This document shows, in pieces, positions 1 through 8,018 of a stretch of DNA of 26,291 nt; position 1 is the stretch's first letter; every line of letters starts with the position of its first letter. This stretch comes from an uncultured Clostridia bacterium (GTDB lineage Bacteria > Bacillota > Clostridia > Lachnospirales > Anaerotignaceae). Under the pieces are notes generated by a model that was given only the letters and a program-made list of their open reading frames with translations, was not told the origin of the DNA and did not search any database. The position numbers were made by a program, and so were the translations under genes. The stretch is taken from assembly GCA_910587195.1 (NCBI GenBank), contig CAJUKL010000034.1, positions 1-26,291 on the forward strand. Direction: 5' to 3'.

Positions 1-360
1 CAACGCACCCATCGGTTAAAACTTTCGATTTGTTCCGTTCGCAAGAGGTAAAGTTCTTGGTCAAGCTTTTTTCACACTTTCTTGAAAGAAAGTAAGCAAA
101 GAACTTTTGTGCGAAACTTCGTTTCGCAGCTGTATGTTCAGCTTGAATGCTTACTTTAGAGGAACGACAACGCACCCATCGGTTAAAACTTTCGATTTGT
201 TCCGTTCGCAAGAGGTAAAGTTTTTGGTCAAGCTTTTTTCACACTTTCTTGAAAGAAAAGTAGCAAAGAACTTTTGTGCGAAACTAGCATTTTGCTGCCG
301 TACAATGAAGTTGAATGGCTTCTTTAGATGAATGACAACAGAACCCCATTGAAAAAACTT
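1..360. repeat. Tandem intergenic repeat, unit about 167 bp
   Basis: Two consecutive units start at 1 and 168, both with CAACGCACCCATCGG. The first 90 bases of each are nearly identical; the second halves diverge. A third unit begins degenerately near 335 and fades out just before the stop codon at 366. Each unit holds the palindromic word CTTTCTTGAAAGAAAG followed by GCAAAGAACTTT, and later TCAAGCTTTTTTC. A single related copy lies at 7809-8016. The ORF that can be drawn at 107-331 is only read-through of the repeat. Function is unknown. Such composite hairpin repeats are common between genes in Clostridia (general knowledge, not checked here). Confidence 0.85.
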
Positions 361-365
361 AGAAT

Positions 366-794
366 TTATTTTTTCATATTGATTCCTAAAATACCACCTA
401 CACCACCACCGGCTGCTGCCAAAAGCAGCATCAAACCTTTAGAACCCATTATGCCAAAACCACTGCCTGCTACACCATCTAACAAAAACAATATAATGCC
501 ATATGTAATACCTGCTAAAATTCCCCATAAAATTCCTCTTGCTTTGGCACATCTTGCCCAGTCAAACCCTGCAACACCAGCAGATATTACAGTGCAGCAT
601 AGCGCAATTAAAGGTATCTTTTCTTCTGTCACATCTGTATAAGTTAAAAGAATACCATATGTAATAAAAATAATACAAGTGATAGCATATGCCATTATCA
701 TACCCTTCAACATACATAATATTTGACTATCTCCTATTTCTTTTTTGACTGTTTCTCTTTTTTTCATGTTTTGTTTTTTTTCCTTTTTTTCCAC
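366..794 (-). CDS. TIGR04086 (DUF3792) family membrane protein
   Basis: Small integral membrane protein with a lysine-rich N-terminus of about 25 residues and four hydrophobic segments, ending in a Gly-rich helix (AAAGGGVGGILGIN). This layout matches the TIGR04086/DUF3792 family of Bacillota; its biochemical role is not known. I chose a GTG start at 794: the reading frame has an ATG 15 nt upstream at 809, but that ATG lies within the ribosome binding site itself (ATGGGAGG), and GGGAGG is spaced 7 nt from the GTG. No SD precedes the 809 ATG. An internal ATG (QNMKKRE) is a further alternative. It is monocistronic, with the tandem repeat immediately downstream. Family assignment is by recall of motif and topology. 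Confidence 0.75.
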   Translation of the reverse strand: MEKKEKKQNMKKRETVKKEIGDSQILCMLKGMIMAYAITCIIFITYGILLTYTDVTEEKIPLIALCCTVISAGVAGFDWARCAKARGILWGILAGITYGIILFLLDGVAGSGFGIMGSKGLMLLLAAAGGGVGGILGINMKK

Positions 795-847
795 AATGTT
801 CCCTCCCATTTTTCTACTATTTTATGATAGGCAAAAAAAGAATATGA

Positions 848-876
848 TTGAAAAAAGTATCAAAAAATGGTACACT
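848..876 (+). promoter_or_regulatory. Sigma-A type promoter for PHP/YbaK genes
   Basis: TTGAAA (848-853), a 17-bp spacer and TACACT (871-876), about 30 bp upstream of the ribosome binding site of the PHP gene. The -35 is close to consensus and the -10 matches 4 of 6. Confidence 0.5.
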
Positions 877-912
877 GTTTTAAATTGATAATTTTAGAAA
901 GAAGGAAAGCGT

Positions 913-1764
913 ATGATAGACCTTCATACTCATTCTTATTATTCTGATGGCACCTTTTCACCAGAAGCTCTTGTAGTAGAGGCAAAAAAAAGAGGTCTAC
1001 AAGCAATCGCTTTAACAGACCATGATACCATAGATGGTTTAGCATTATTTCAACAAGCAGGAAAAACTCATCAAATCGAAACCATTACAGGAGTTGAATT
1101 TGCAGCGCAATATCATCGTTTTGGAGAGCAAGAAATTCATATTGTTGGGCTAGGATTTTCTCCCGATGCAACTGTATTGACCAAACAAATGAAGGCGATT
1201 GTAACTGCACGAGAAACTCGAAATCAAAAAATGGTTTTTGCACTAAATAAACTTGGTTTCTCTATTTCTTATCAGGAGATACAACAAAATGCCAGCGGAA
1301 ATATTGTGACAAGAGCCCATTTTGCCAATGTTTTAGTGCATAAAAAAATTGTTAAAACCACAAAAGAAGCCTTTGATAAATACCTTTCTGCAAATAAACC
1401 TGCTTACGTGGAAAGAGAAATTTTAACACCAGAACTTTGTATTGAAACCATACAAAAAGCAGGTGGTGTCGCAGTATTGGCACACCCAACATTATACTAT
1501 ATGGATTATCAACAAATAGAACTGCTTGCCCAAGAACTAAAAAATTACGGTCTTGCTGCTATAGAAGTACAATATTCTTCTTATTCCGCAGAACAACGTA
1601 AAAAAATAACACAAATAGCTGATAAAGTTGGTTTATTGTATAGTGGTGGCAGCGATTTTCATGGTAAAAATCGTCCCAATGTACAACTAGGAACAGGAAA
1701 AAATAATTTGCATATTCCTTACACCTATTGGCAAGCCCTAAAATCTCATTTACATTTATTATAG
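913..1764 (+). CDS. PHP domain phosphoesterase (TrpH/YciV-like, probable 3',5'-nucleoside bisphosphate phosphatase)
   Basis: The 283-residue product is a single PHP (polymerase and histidinol phosphatase) domain, metal-dependent and probably cytosolic. All expected metal-ligand motifs are visible: HTHS with H5 and H7, D12 in YSDG, TDHD at 35-38, E62 in GVEF, H136 in TRAH, H191 in AHP, and SDFHG with D248 and H250. Length and motif order match the stand-alone TrpH/YciV group, some of whose members hydrolyse 3',5'-nucleoside bisphosphates and trim short RNA ends; the substrate here is inferred. The start at 913 has AGAAGGAAAG upstream. The YbaK gene follows after 18 nt on the same strand, so the two are probably co-transcribed from the 848-876 promoter. 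Confidence 0.85.
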   Translation: MIDLHTHSYYSDGTFSPEALVVEAKKRGLQAIALTDHDTIDGLALFQQAGKTHQIETITGVEFAAQYHRFGEQEIHIVGLGFSPDATVLTKQMKAIVTARETRNQKMVFALNKLGFSISYQEIQQNASGNIVTRAHFANVLVHKKIVKTTKEAFDKYLSANKPAYVEREILTPELCIETIQKAGGVAVLAHPTLYYMDYQQIELLAQELKNYGLAAIEVQYSSYSAEQRKKITQIADKVGLLYSGGSDFHGKNRPNVQLGTGKNNLHIPYTYWQALKSHLHLL

Positions 1765-1782
1765 AAAGGAAGTAATTTTATT

Positions 1783-2265
1783 ATGTCTATTGAAAAAGTA
1801 AAAGCATATTTTGAACAATTTGGGAGAGAAAAAGATGTCATTGAATTTGAAACTTCTTCTGCTACCGTAGAATTAGCAGCAGAAGCAGCACATGTTATTC
1901 CTGCCCGCATTACCAAAACATTAGCCTTTCAATCTGGCGACAGTTGTATTTTAATCGCTACTGCAGGAGATGCTAAAATAGATAACAAAAAATTTAAGGC
2001 AGAATTTTCCATGAAAGCAAGCATGCTTTCTCCAGACAAAACACTTGCTTTGACAGGACATGCCATTGGTGGAGTTTGTCCTTTTGCTGTCCCTGAAACA
2101 GTTAAAACTTATGTAGATGTTTCTTTAAAACGTTTTACAACCGTATTTCCTGCTGCTGGCAGCAGTAACTCTGCCATTGAACTCACTTGTGATGAGCTAT
2201 TTGAATATGGAAAATGTGAAAAATGGATTGATGTTTGTAAAGGTTGGGAAGAAACGGAAATTTAA
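1783..2265 (+). CDS. YbaK/EbsC family aminoacyl-tRNA deacylase-like protein
   Basis: The 160-residue product matches the YbaK/ProX/EbsC fold: an N-terminal region beginning SIEKVKAYF, the conserved TKTLAFQ strand, GDAKIDNKKFK, and the GHAIGGVCPF loop typical of this family. Relatives remove mischarged amino acids from tRNA(Pro) or tRNA(Cys) in trans; which tRNA is edited here cannot be told from sequence. The protein stands alone and is not fused to prolyl-tRNA synthetase. The start at 1783 is preceded by AAGGAAG. It follows the PHP gene by 18 nt, probably one operon. A weak alternative is a non-catalytic EbsC-like member. Confidence 0.85.
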   Translation: MSIEKVKAYFEQFGREKDVIEFETSSATVELAAEAAHVIPARITKTLAFQSGDSCILIATAGDAKIDNKKFKAEFSMKASMLSPDKTLALTGHAIGGVCPFAVPETVKTYVDVSLKRFTTVFPAAGSSNSAIELTCDELFEYGKCEKWIDVCKGWEETEI

Positions 2266-2303
2266 TCCATTTGATAGCATTGCAATATCATAAAATTTGT
2301 AAT

Positions 2304-2325
2304 ATACTTTATAATATAATTGTAT
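2304..2325. promoter_or_regulatory. AT-rich dyad with two overlapping -10 boxes upstream of the Rrf2 gene
   Basis: Between ATAC (2304-2307) and GTAT (2322-2325) lie two overlapping TATAAT words (2310-2315 and 2315-2320). The segment is an imperfect inverted repeat. No clear -35 is seen, which suits a promoter whose regulator binds over it. Autoregulation by the downstream Rrf2 protein is an inference. Confidence 0.3.
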
Positions 2326-2360
2326 CAAAAAACTTATAAAACATGAAATGGAGAAAAGGC

Positions 2361-2789
2361 ATGAAAATATCTACAAAAGGTCGCTATGGTATTCGTCTTA
2401 TGCTTTGTTTAGCATTGCAATATAAACAAGCAAGATATATTCCCCTAAAAATGATTGCACAGCAACAAGAAATTTCTGAAAAATATTTAGAACAAATTAT
2501 CAATCCTCTTATGAAAGCAGGTTTTGTAAAAAGTTTTAGAGGCGCACAAGGAGGATATACACTCATTCAAGAGCCTTCTGATATTACAGTAGGTGACATT
2601 TTACGTACATTAGAGGGTTCTCTTTCTCCTGTGGACTGCTTGGAGCATCCAAGTTGTAAACGTGCTGATGTTTGTGCTTCTCTTTCCTTGTGGCAAAAAA
2701 TTAAAACTGCTGTCGATGATGTAGTAGATAATACTACATTAGCAGATTTAGTAACAGAATATTATGAAAAAAATCAAGTGGAAATTTAA
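2361..2789 (+). CDS. Rrf2 family transcriptional regulator, IscR-like
   Basis: Winged-helix DNA-binding regulator of 142 residues. The N-terminus MKISTKGRYGIRLML and the recognition-region words EKYLEQI and RGAQGGY are characteristic of Rrf2/IscR. Three cysteines, C93, C99 and C105, have the C-X5-C-X5-C spacing that binds a [2Fe-2S] cluster in IscR. The position of the fourth IscR ligand (His, three residues after the last Cys) is Leu108 here. I chose 2361 rather than the upstream ATG at 2343 because GGAG at 2350-2353 is spaced 7 nt from 2361 and nothing suitable precedes 2343. It probably senses Fe-S status or oxidants. No isc/suf/cysteine genes are adjacent in the window. It ends at a shared terminator. 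Confidence 0.85.
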   Translation: MKISTKGRYGIRLMLCLALQYKQARYIPLKMIAQQQEISEKYLEQIINPLMKAGFVKSFRGAQGGYTLIQEPSDITVGDILRTLEGSLSPVDCLEHPSCKRADVCASLSLWQKIKTAVDDVVDNTTLADLVTEYYEKNQVEI

Positions 2790-2799
2790 AAAACAAAAG

Positions 2800-2826
2800 C
2801 CTTGAGATTTCATCTCAAGGTTTTTT
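2800..2826. terminator. Bidirectional terminator between Rrf2 gene and histidine kinase gene
   Basis: Stem CCTTGAGAT / ATCTCAAGG (2800-2808 with 2812-2820), loop TTC, then six T on the + strand. On the - strand the stem is followed by CTTTTGTTTTTT. The last codons and the TGA of the kinase gene lie inside the stem. Confidence 0.85.
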
Positions 2827-4236
2827 ATCTGCCAGTTTTAAAGAAAACAAAAAAGTGGTTCCTTTTCCTTTTTCACTTTTCACGCCAATATTTTCCCCAT
2901 GCGCCAATAAAAATTCTCTTACAATCGAAAGTCCTAAGCCACTTCCGGTTTTATCTTTTCCTCGAGAACTATCCACTTTATAAAATCTATCAAAAACATA
3001 TTTCACATCTTCTTCACTAATTCCTTTTCCATAATCTTTTACACTAACCAACAATTTTTTATTGTCTTTTAATGCTGTTTCAATTTCTATTTTTTTGCCT
3101 TCTTCTGAAAATTTAATAGCATTATCCACTAAATTATAGATGACACGTGCAATTTTATCTTCATCTGCTTCTACAAAAGTTTCTTTTTCTACAAAAATGG
3201 CATCAATTTTAATATCTTTTTTTTGTAACTGTGGTTCTAAACGTTCAATGCTTTCTCTAATTAAATTATTAATATTAAAACGTGTTTTTTCTAAAGTAAT
3301 GGTACTTGTTTGCGCCCTACTTAATTCTACAATGTCATTGGTCAATTTTGTCAATCTTTTTGTTTCTTCTAAAACAATATTCAAATAGTGTTCTTGCTTT
3401 TCATGGGGAATGGTGCCATCTAATATAGCACCCAAAAAACCCTGTATAGAAGTTAAAGGAGAACGTAAATCATGGGAAACATTCGCAATAAAATCCCTTC
3501 TTACTTTTTCATATTTATCCAAACTTTCTGCCATATGATTAAAACTTTCTGCTAATTGTCCCACTTCATCTTCGCTATTGATTTCAACTCTTTGTTCAAA
3601 ATTTCCTCCTGCAATTACTTTTACAGCTTCATTCATTTGTAAAAGCGGGCTACTGATTCTTTTACTAAAAATATAAACAAAAATAATTCCAATGCCCATA
3701 ATCGCTGTTAAAATAAAAAAGCCCATTTGATACATTCCTTGTAAAGACCGTTCTATTTCCAGCATAGAGGTACACATAAAAATGCCTGCAATTTGCTCTG
3801 TTTGTAAAGGATAGCCAACTGTTAATACAGGGTCATCAAACATTCCATTAATTTTTCCTTCTAATGATACAATCTGTCCATCTAATACACTGTCCATTAC
3901 ATTTTGATTGGTAATGGTTTGTCCAATCCAAGCATCATCAATGCCTGGTGAAGCTAATACCACAACACCATTTTTATCAATAAAAAAGATACTTGCTGAC
4001 ATATAATCTTCCAATATCTGTAATTCATAAGCCAAATTGCTTAAATCTCCTGTAAAATAAGCCCTTTTATATTCTTTTGAAATTTTCATGCCCTGATTGA
4101 TTAAATCTTCTTTTGTTTCATCCATATAATGCTGTGTATATACTAAAGACAATACCATACCCACTAATATAAAATTAGCAAAAAGGGTTCCAACATAGAG
4201 TAAAAGCTGTTTTGTAAAGATTGATTTTATTTTCAT
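2815..4236 (-). CDS. Sensor histidine kinase, PhoR/WalK-like
   Basis: Membrane-bound sensor kinase of 473 residues. Order: TM1 (about 10-33), extracytoplasmic sensor region of about 135 residues (34-168), TM2 (about 170-191), HAMP (192-245), dimerisation/phosphoacceptor domain with H255 in VSHDLRSP, then HATPase with N-box NLVDNAIKF (368-376), DYGKGI (401-406) and GSGLGLSIV (431-439). All catalytic motifs are intact. The extracellular region contains a PAS/sCache-like stretch ending GYPL, and the ligand is not predictable. The start is supported by TTGGAGG upstream. Its likely partner is the OmpR-type regulator at 4607-5299 on the same strand, but the pair is split by a small gene on the opposite strand, which suggests separate transcription. 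Its 3' end overlaps a shared terminator stem. Confidence 0.9.
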   Translation of the reverse strand: MKIKSIFTKQLLLYVGTLFANFILVGMVLSLVYTQHYMDETKEDLINQGMKISKEYKRAYFTGDLSNLAYELQILEDYMSASIFFIDKNGVVVLASPGIDDAWIGQTITNQNVMDSVLDGQIVSLEGKINGMFDDPVLTVGYPLQTEQIAGIFMCTSMLEIERSLQGMYQMGFFILTAIMGIGIIFVYIFSKRISSPLLQMNEAVKVIAGGNFEQRVEINSEDEVGQLAESFNHMAESLDKYEKVRRDFIANVSHDLRSPLTSIQGFLGAILDGTIPHEKQEHYLNIVLEETKRLTKLTNDIVELSRAQTSTITLEKTRFNINNLIRESIERLEPQLQKKDIKIDAIFVEKETFVEADEDKIARVIYNLVDNAIKFSEEGKKIEIETALKDNKKLLVSVKDYGKGISEEDVKYVFDRFYKVDSSRGKDKTGSGLGLSIVREFLLAHGENIGVKSEKGKGTTFLFSLKLADKKP

Positions 4237-4257
4237 TCTTAAATTCCTCCAAGTTAT

Positions 4258-4285
4258 TTGCTTTTTCCCAAAAACATAGTATACT
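4258..4285 (+). promoter_or_regulatory. Promoter for the small membrane-protein gene; overlaps a - strand -10
   Basis: TTGCTT (4258-4263), 16-bp spacer, TATACT (4280-4285) on +. The -10 lies in the palindrome TAGTATACTA, which also presents TATACT on the - strand (4278-4283), so it may serve the kinase gene too. The - strand -35 is weak. Confidence 0.45.
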
Positions 4286-4318
4286 ACACATAGTGAACAA
4301 GAAAGGAGATAGAAACGA

Positions 4319-4339
4319 TTGTTTCTTATAATGGTATGA
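4319..4339 (+). other. Possible six-codon leader ORF coupled to the small membrane-protein gene
   Basis: AAGGAGAT (4303-4310) lies 25 nt from the ATG at 4336, too far for direct use, but 8 nt from a TTG at 4319. That TTG opens a six-codon frame (M/L-F-L-I-M-V) whose TGA (4337-4339) overlaps the ATG at 4336 as ATGA. Translational coupling is inferred. The alternative is an in-frame ATT start at 4318. Confidence 0.3.
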
Positions 4340-4569
4340 AAAAATTAAACAGAACAAACTTTGTTGATATTGTTCTATTTGCTTTTGCTATTTATTTACT
4401 TTTTACTACAAACTGGTCAAATGTAGACAAGTTTTCTCAATTACTTTTATTGATGTATGCACTCTGTATTACATTGCGTATTGGCAACATCATGAAAATA
4501 AAACAAAAAGAGCTAATGGAAAAAAAGCAACAAGAAAAAATAGAACAGCAAAAGCAATCAAAAGAATAA
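4336..4569 (+). CDS. Small membrane protein of unknown function, between kinase and regulator genes
   Basis: A 77-residue product with two hydrophobic segments (about 9-24 and 33-50) and a strongly charged, Lys/Glu/Gln-rich C-terminal tail from residue 52, predicted to be cytoplasmic and helical. I do not recognise a family. It lies on the + strand between the - strand histidine kinase and response regulator genes, with its own promoter-like sequence and a downstream hairpin. Its small size, membrane location and position suggest, but do not show, an accessory role in the two-component system. The start is uncertain: the SD is 25 nt from this ATG, and initiation may be coupled through a short leader frame. 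Confidence 0.6.
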   Translation: MKKLNRTNFVDIVLFAFAIYLLFTTNWSNVDKFSQLLLLMYALCITLRIGNIMKIKQKELMEKKQQEKIEQQKQSKE

Positions 4570-4576
4570 AGAAGAT

Positions 4577-4600
4577 GCCCTATGTCCTTACGCATAGGGC
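4577..4600. terminator. Hairpin between converging small ORF and response regulator gene
   Basis: Perfect 8-bp stem GCCCTATG / CATAGGGC with an 8-nt loop, in the 37-bp gap between two convergent genes. The T tracts are poor on both strands (AATCTATCATTTT on +, CTTCTTTATTCTTTT on -), so it is a moderate bidirectional terminator candidate. Confidence 0.55.
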
Positions 4601-4606
4601 AATCTA

Positions 4607-5299
4607 TCATTTTAATTCAAATTTATAGCCTACTCCCCAAACTGTTTTAATACTCCAATTTTGTTCTTGCTTATTTAACTTTTCTCGTATTCTTTTAATA
4701 TGCACATCTACTGTACGAGTATCTCCAATATATTCATAACCCCAAATCCTGTCAAGTAATTGTTCTCTTGTAAATACTTGATTTGGATTTTGTGCCAAAT
4801 AATGAAGCAATTCAAATTCCTTAGGCGGAAAATCAACATTTTCTCCAAAATATTCCACACTATAATTAGAAATATTGATTTCCAAATTTTGAAACACCAA
4901 TTTTTTACTAGTATCTTTTTCCGGTTTTTGTTCATATCTTCTCAATACTGCTTTTACACGTGCAATCATTTCTTTTGGATCAAAAGGTTTTACAATATAA
5001 TCATCTGCACCTAACTCTAATCCTAATACTTTGTCAAAAGTTTCTCCTTTTGCTGTCAGCATAATAATAGGAACATCACTTTTTTTTCGTACTTCTGTGC
5101 AAACTTTATAACCATCCATGCTGGGCAGCATTAAATCTAAAAGCATCATATCTGGCTGAAAAGTATCTATTTTTTCTAACACTTCTTTTCCATCATAAAC
5201 TTCCATTGTTTGGTAGCCTTCTTTTAAAAGATATAAAGAAATTAGTTCTGCAATATGTTGATCATCATCTACTACCATTATCTTTTTCTTTTCTGACAT
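4607..5299 (-). CDS. OmpR/PhoB family response regulator
   Basis: DNA-binding response regulator of 230 residues. Receiver domain 5-120 with acidic pocket D11-D13, phosphoacceptor D55 (LLDLMLP), the TA switch residue in MLTAKG and K in IVKPFD. A C-terminal winged helix (about 130-228) carries the family pattern FPPKEFELLHYL, REQLLDRIWG and TRTVDVHIKRIREKL. GGAGGGGAG supports the start. It lies 27 nt downstream of mutS2 on the same strand, so is probably co-transcribed with it. Its kinase partner is probably the gene at 2815-4236. Target genes cannot be deduced. Confidence 0.92.
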   Translation of the reverse strand: MSEKKKIMVVDDDQHIAELISLYLLKEGYQTMEVYDGKEVLEKIDTFQPDMMLLDLMLPSMDGYKVCTEVRKKSDVPIIMLTAKGETFDKVLGLELGADDYIVKPFDPKEMIARVKAVLRRYEQKPEKDTSKKLVFQNLEINISNYSVEYFGENVDFPPKEFELLHYLAQNPNQVFTREQLLDRIWGYEYIGDTRTVDVHIKRIREKLNKQEQNWSIKTVWGVGYKFELK

Positions 5300-5326
5300 A
5301 ACTTCTCCCCTCCTAATTGCATTGTT

Positions 5327-7693
5327 TTAGTGTAATTCCACTACTGTTACACCCATTTCCCCCTCTCCATAAACACCAGCTCTATAACTTTTTACATGAG
5401 GATTTGTTTTTAAATAAACTTGTACAGCACTTCTTAGTGCACCCGTTCCTTTTCCGTGGATTATCATAACTTGTTTTAGACCAGATAAATAAGCATCATC
5501 TAAATACTTATCAATATTTCCTAACGCTTCTTCTACTAATTGCCCACGACAATCAATCTCGGCAGAAATATATTGACTTTTTCCTGCCTTTACTTTTGTT
5601 GAAACTGTTTTTGTTTCATTTTTTGGTTTTGGAGTATCATCTAGCATCAATTCAGATAATGGTACCTTGATTTTCATGCTACCCATTTGTACCATAACCT
5701 CTTTATTTTTATCTGGTTCTGTCAAAGCAGTACCGTTTTGGTCAAATGATATGACATAAACTCTATCCCCTACTTGTAACTTTTCTGGTGGTTTATGTGT
5801 GCTTTTCTTTTTTGGCGATTTTAAAAATTCTTCTTGCATATTAGACAACTTTGTCTTTAACTTAGAACGTTGTTCTGTTAATTTTTGTCTATTTACATTT
5901 TTTGCTTCTTTATTCATTTCTTTAATAATTTGGTCAGCTTCTTCCTTTGCCTGCTGATAGATTTGTTTTGCTTCTTCTCTTGCTTTTGCAATAATTTTTT
6001 CTTTTTGTTCCCTTGTTTTATTTTTTTGATGTTCTACTTCTTGTTTTAGGCGTTCGGCTTCTTTTCGATATTGTTCCGCCCTTTCCTGCTCATAGACTAC
6101 AGACTTTTTACTGATTTCCAAGTCTGTAATCACATCCTCAAATCTTGCTTCATCATGGCTGATATATTCTTTTGCACCTTCTATAATAGCGTCAGAAAGT
6201 CCCAAACGTTTTGAAATTGCAAACGCATTACTTTTTCCGGGTATCCCTATTAATAAACGATACGTAGGGCGTAATGTTTCAACATCAAACTCACAGCAAG
6301 CATTTTCTACTCCTTCTGTAGACAATGCATATACTTTTAATTCACTATAATGTGTAGTAACGGCTGTTCTGATTTTTCTTTGGTGTAAAGAATTGATAAT
6401 TGACATTGCTAAAGCTGCGCCTTCTGTTGGGTCTGTTCCAGCACCCAATTCATCAAACAGCACCAAAGAATACGGTGTTACTTCTTGTAATATCGAAACA
6501 ATATTACTCATATGTGCAGAAAAAGTACTTAAACTTTGTTCAATACTTTGTTCATCTCCAATATCTGCAAACACATTGTCAAAAACAGCAAGTTGAGAAT
6601 GGTCAAAAGCAGGAATATGCAATCCTGATTGTCCCATCAATGTAAACAAGCCTAATGTTTTTAGAGCAACAGTTTTACCGCCAGTATTAGGACCAGTAAT
6701 TAATAATGTGCTAAACTCTTTTCCCAAATAAATCGTAATTGGTACAACTGTTTTCGGGTCTAGCAAAGGATGCCTTGCTTTTTGTATATTGATATAACCT
6801 TTTAAATTAAACAAAGGTTGTGTTCCATTCATAGAAAGGGATAGATTTGCCTTTGCAAATACAAAATCTAAATGTACTAATAGTGTCATATTTGCTTCTA
6901 ACAATTCTTTTTGTTCTGTAACAAGGGCAGAAAGTTCTGCTAATATTTTTTCTATTTCCTTTTTTTCCTCTGCTTGTAATTCCTTAATTTTATTGTTTAA
7001 TTGCACTACGCTCATAGGTTCTATAAAAACAGTAGAACCAGTATTAGATTGGTCATGTACCATACCTTGAAAAGTAGAACGGTATTCATTTTTTACTGGA
7101 ACACAATATCTATCATTCCGAATCGTAATAACTGGGTCTTGCAGCATATTTCTATAGGCAGGAGAAGCAATAATATGATTGAGTTGGTCTTTTACCTTTT
7201 CATTGGAAATTTTAATTTCACGACGTATTTTTTGTAAAGCACTGCTTGCATTATCTGACATTTCATTTTCAGATAAAATACACATATTAATTTTATCTTC
7301 CAACTGTGGAATTGGCACAATCAATGCAAACAGTTCATCTAACTTTTGATAGACTTCCGCTTTATTTTCATTTTTGGAATACTCTTTTGCCCGTCTGCAA
7401 ACAGATAAAAAACTTGCAATATGCAGTAATTCCCCCATAGATAATACTCCACCCATTGCTGCACGTTTTAATTGCGGACGAATTTCTTTAAAACCGCCTA
7501 ATGTTAAAGTTCCTTTTCTTAATATCATAGAAACAGCTTCTGTAGTTTCCTGTTGTGCTGCTGTAATATCTGACATTGCAGTATAAGGACGCATATTTTG
7601 TATTTTTTCTTTTGCCATAGGAGATACAGCAAAAGAAGCTAGTTTTTGAATGATTTTATCATATTCTAATTTTTTCAATGCTTTTTCGTTCAT
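5327..7693 (-). CDS. mutS2: Endonuclease MutS2
   Basis: The 788-residue length is typical of MutS2. An N-terminal core/lever region is followed by the MutS-type ATPase: Walker A GPNTGGKT (334-341), Walker B in VLFDELGAGTDP (about 411-422), and the TTHYSELK motif. Then comes a long charged coiled coil (about 515-640) and a C-terminal Smr domain with DCRG and HGKGTGALR. MutS2 acts in suppression of recombination and, in Bacillus subtilis, binds collided ribosomes and splits them. The Smr domain supplies the nuclease/RNA-binding part. GAGGT precedes the ATG with suitable spacing. The response regulator follows after 27 nt. No frameshift or missing motif is seen. Confidence 0.95.
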   Translation of the reverse strand: MNEKALKKLEYDKIIQKLASFAVSPMAKEKIQNMRPYTAMSDITAAQQETTEAVSMILRKGTLTLGGFKEIRPQLKRAAMGGVLSMGELLHIASFLSVCRRAKEYSKNENKAEVYQKLDELFALIVPIPQLEDKINMCILSENEMSDNASSALQKIRREIKISNEKVKDQLNHIIASPAYRNMLQDPVITIRNDRYCVPVKNEYRSTFQGMVHDQSNTGSTVFIEPMSVVQLNNKIKELQAEEKKEIEKILAELSALVTEQKELLEANMTLLVHLDFVFAKANLSLSMNGTQPLFNLKGYINIQKARHPLLDPKTVVPITIYLGKEFSTLLITGPNTGGKTVALKTLGLFTLMGQSGLHIPAFDHSQLAVFDNVFADIGDEQSIEQSLSTFSAHMSNIVSILQEVTPYSLVLFDELGAGTDPTEGAALAMSIINSLHQRKIRTAVTTHYSELKVYALSTEGVENACCEFDVETLRPTYRLLIGIPGKSNAFAISKRLGLSDAIIEGAKEYISHDEARFEDVITDLEISKKSVVYEQERAEQYRKEAERLKQEVEHQKNKTREQKEKIIAKAREEAKQIYQQAKEEADQIIKEMNKEAKNVNRQKLTEQRSKLKTKLSNMQEEFLKSPKKKSTHKPPEKLQVGDRVYVISFDQNGTALTEPDKNKEVMVQMGSMKIKVPLSELMLDDTPKPKNETKTVSTKVKAGKSQYISAEIDCRGQLVEEALGNIDKYLDDAYLSGLKQVMIIHGKGTGALRSAVQVYLKTNPHVKSYRAGVYGEGEMGVTVVELH

Positions 7694-7782
7694 AAAATAT
7701 ACCTCATTTTTCTATTCCTAAAATCGCTTTAGTTAGTATACCACAAATTCCCTATATTTCACTTTAAATTTTTGTAACAATC

Positions 7783-7808
7783 AAAAAAGGCACTAACCTG
7801 TAGTGCCT
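7783..7808 (-). terminator. Rho-independent terminator of the fbp transcript
   Basis: On the - strand: AGGCACTA, loop CAGGT, TAGTGCCT, then TTTTTTGATTG. It lies beyond the dispersed repeat, so that repeat is transcribed as part of the fbp 3' untranslated region. Confidence 0.8.
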
Positions 7809-8016
7809 CTTTACTTTCTTGAAAGAAAGGTAGCAAAGAACTTTGTGCAAAACTTCGTTTTGCTGCTGTGTGTTGAACTTGAACAGTTACTTTAAATAAA
7901 CGACAACGTACCACCATCGGTTAAAAATTAGAATCTATTCCGTTCGCAAAAGATAAAGTTTTTGCTCAAGCTTTTTTCAAAAAGCTTGTAGGAGTTTGAG
8001 GACAAAGTCCTCAAGG
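7809..8016. repeat. Dispersed intergenic repeat (same family as 1-360), more complete right end
   Basis: It begins ACTTTCTTGAAAGAAAG, continues with the GCAAAGAACTTT, CGACAACG and CCGTTCGCAA words seen at 1-360, and ends with two hairpins absent from the left copies: AAGCTTTTT/AAAAAGCTT and TTGAGGAC-AAA-GTCCTCAA. It fills the fbp-mutS2 gap almost completely, between the fbp stop codon and the fbp terminator. There is no coding potential. The 325-bp gap holds only this repeat, the terminator and the mutS2 upstream region. Confidence 0.85.
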
Positions 8017-8018
8017 TT

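Noticed and set aside
107..331. 74-residue ORF in the left repeats
   Set aside because: Translation of the repeat unit itself, no SD, same words in another frame in the other copies.
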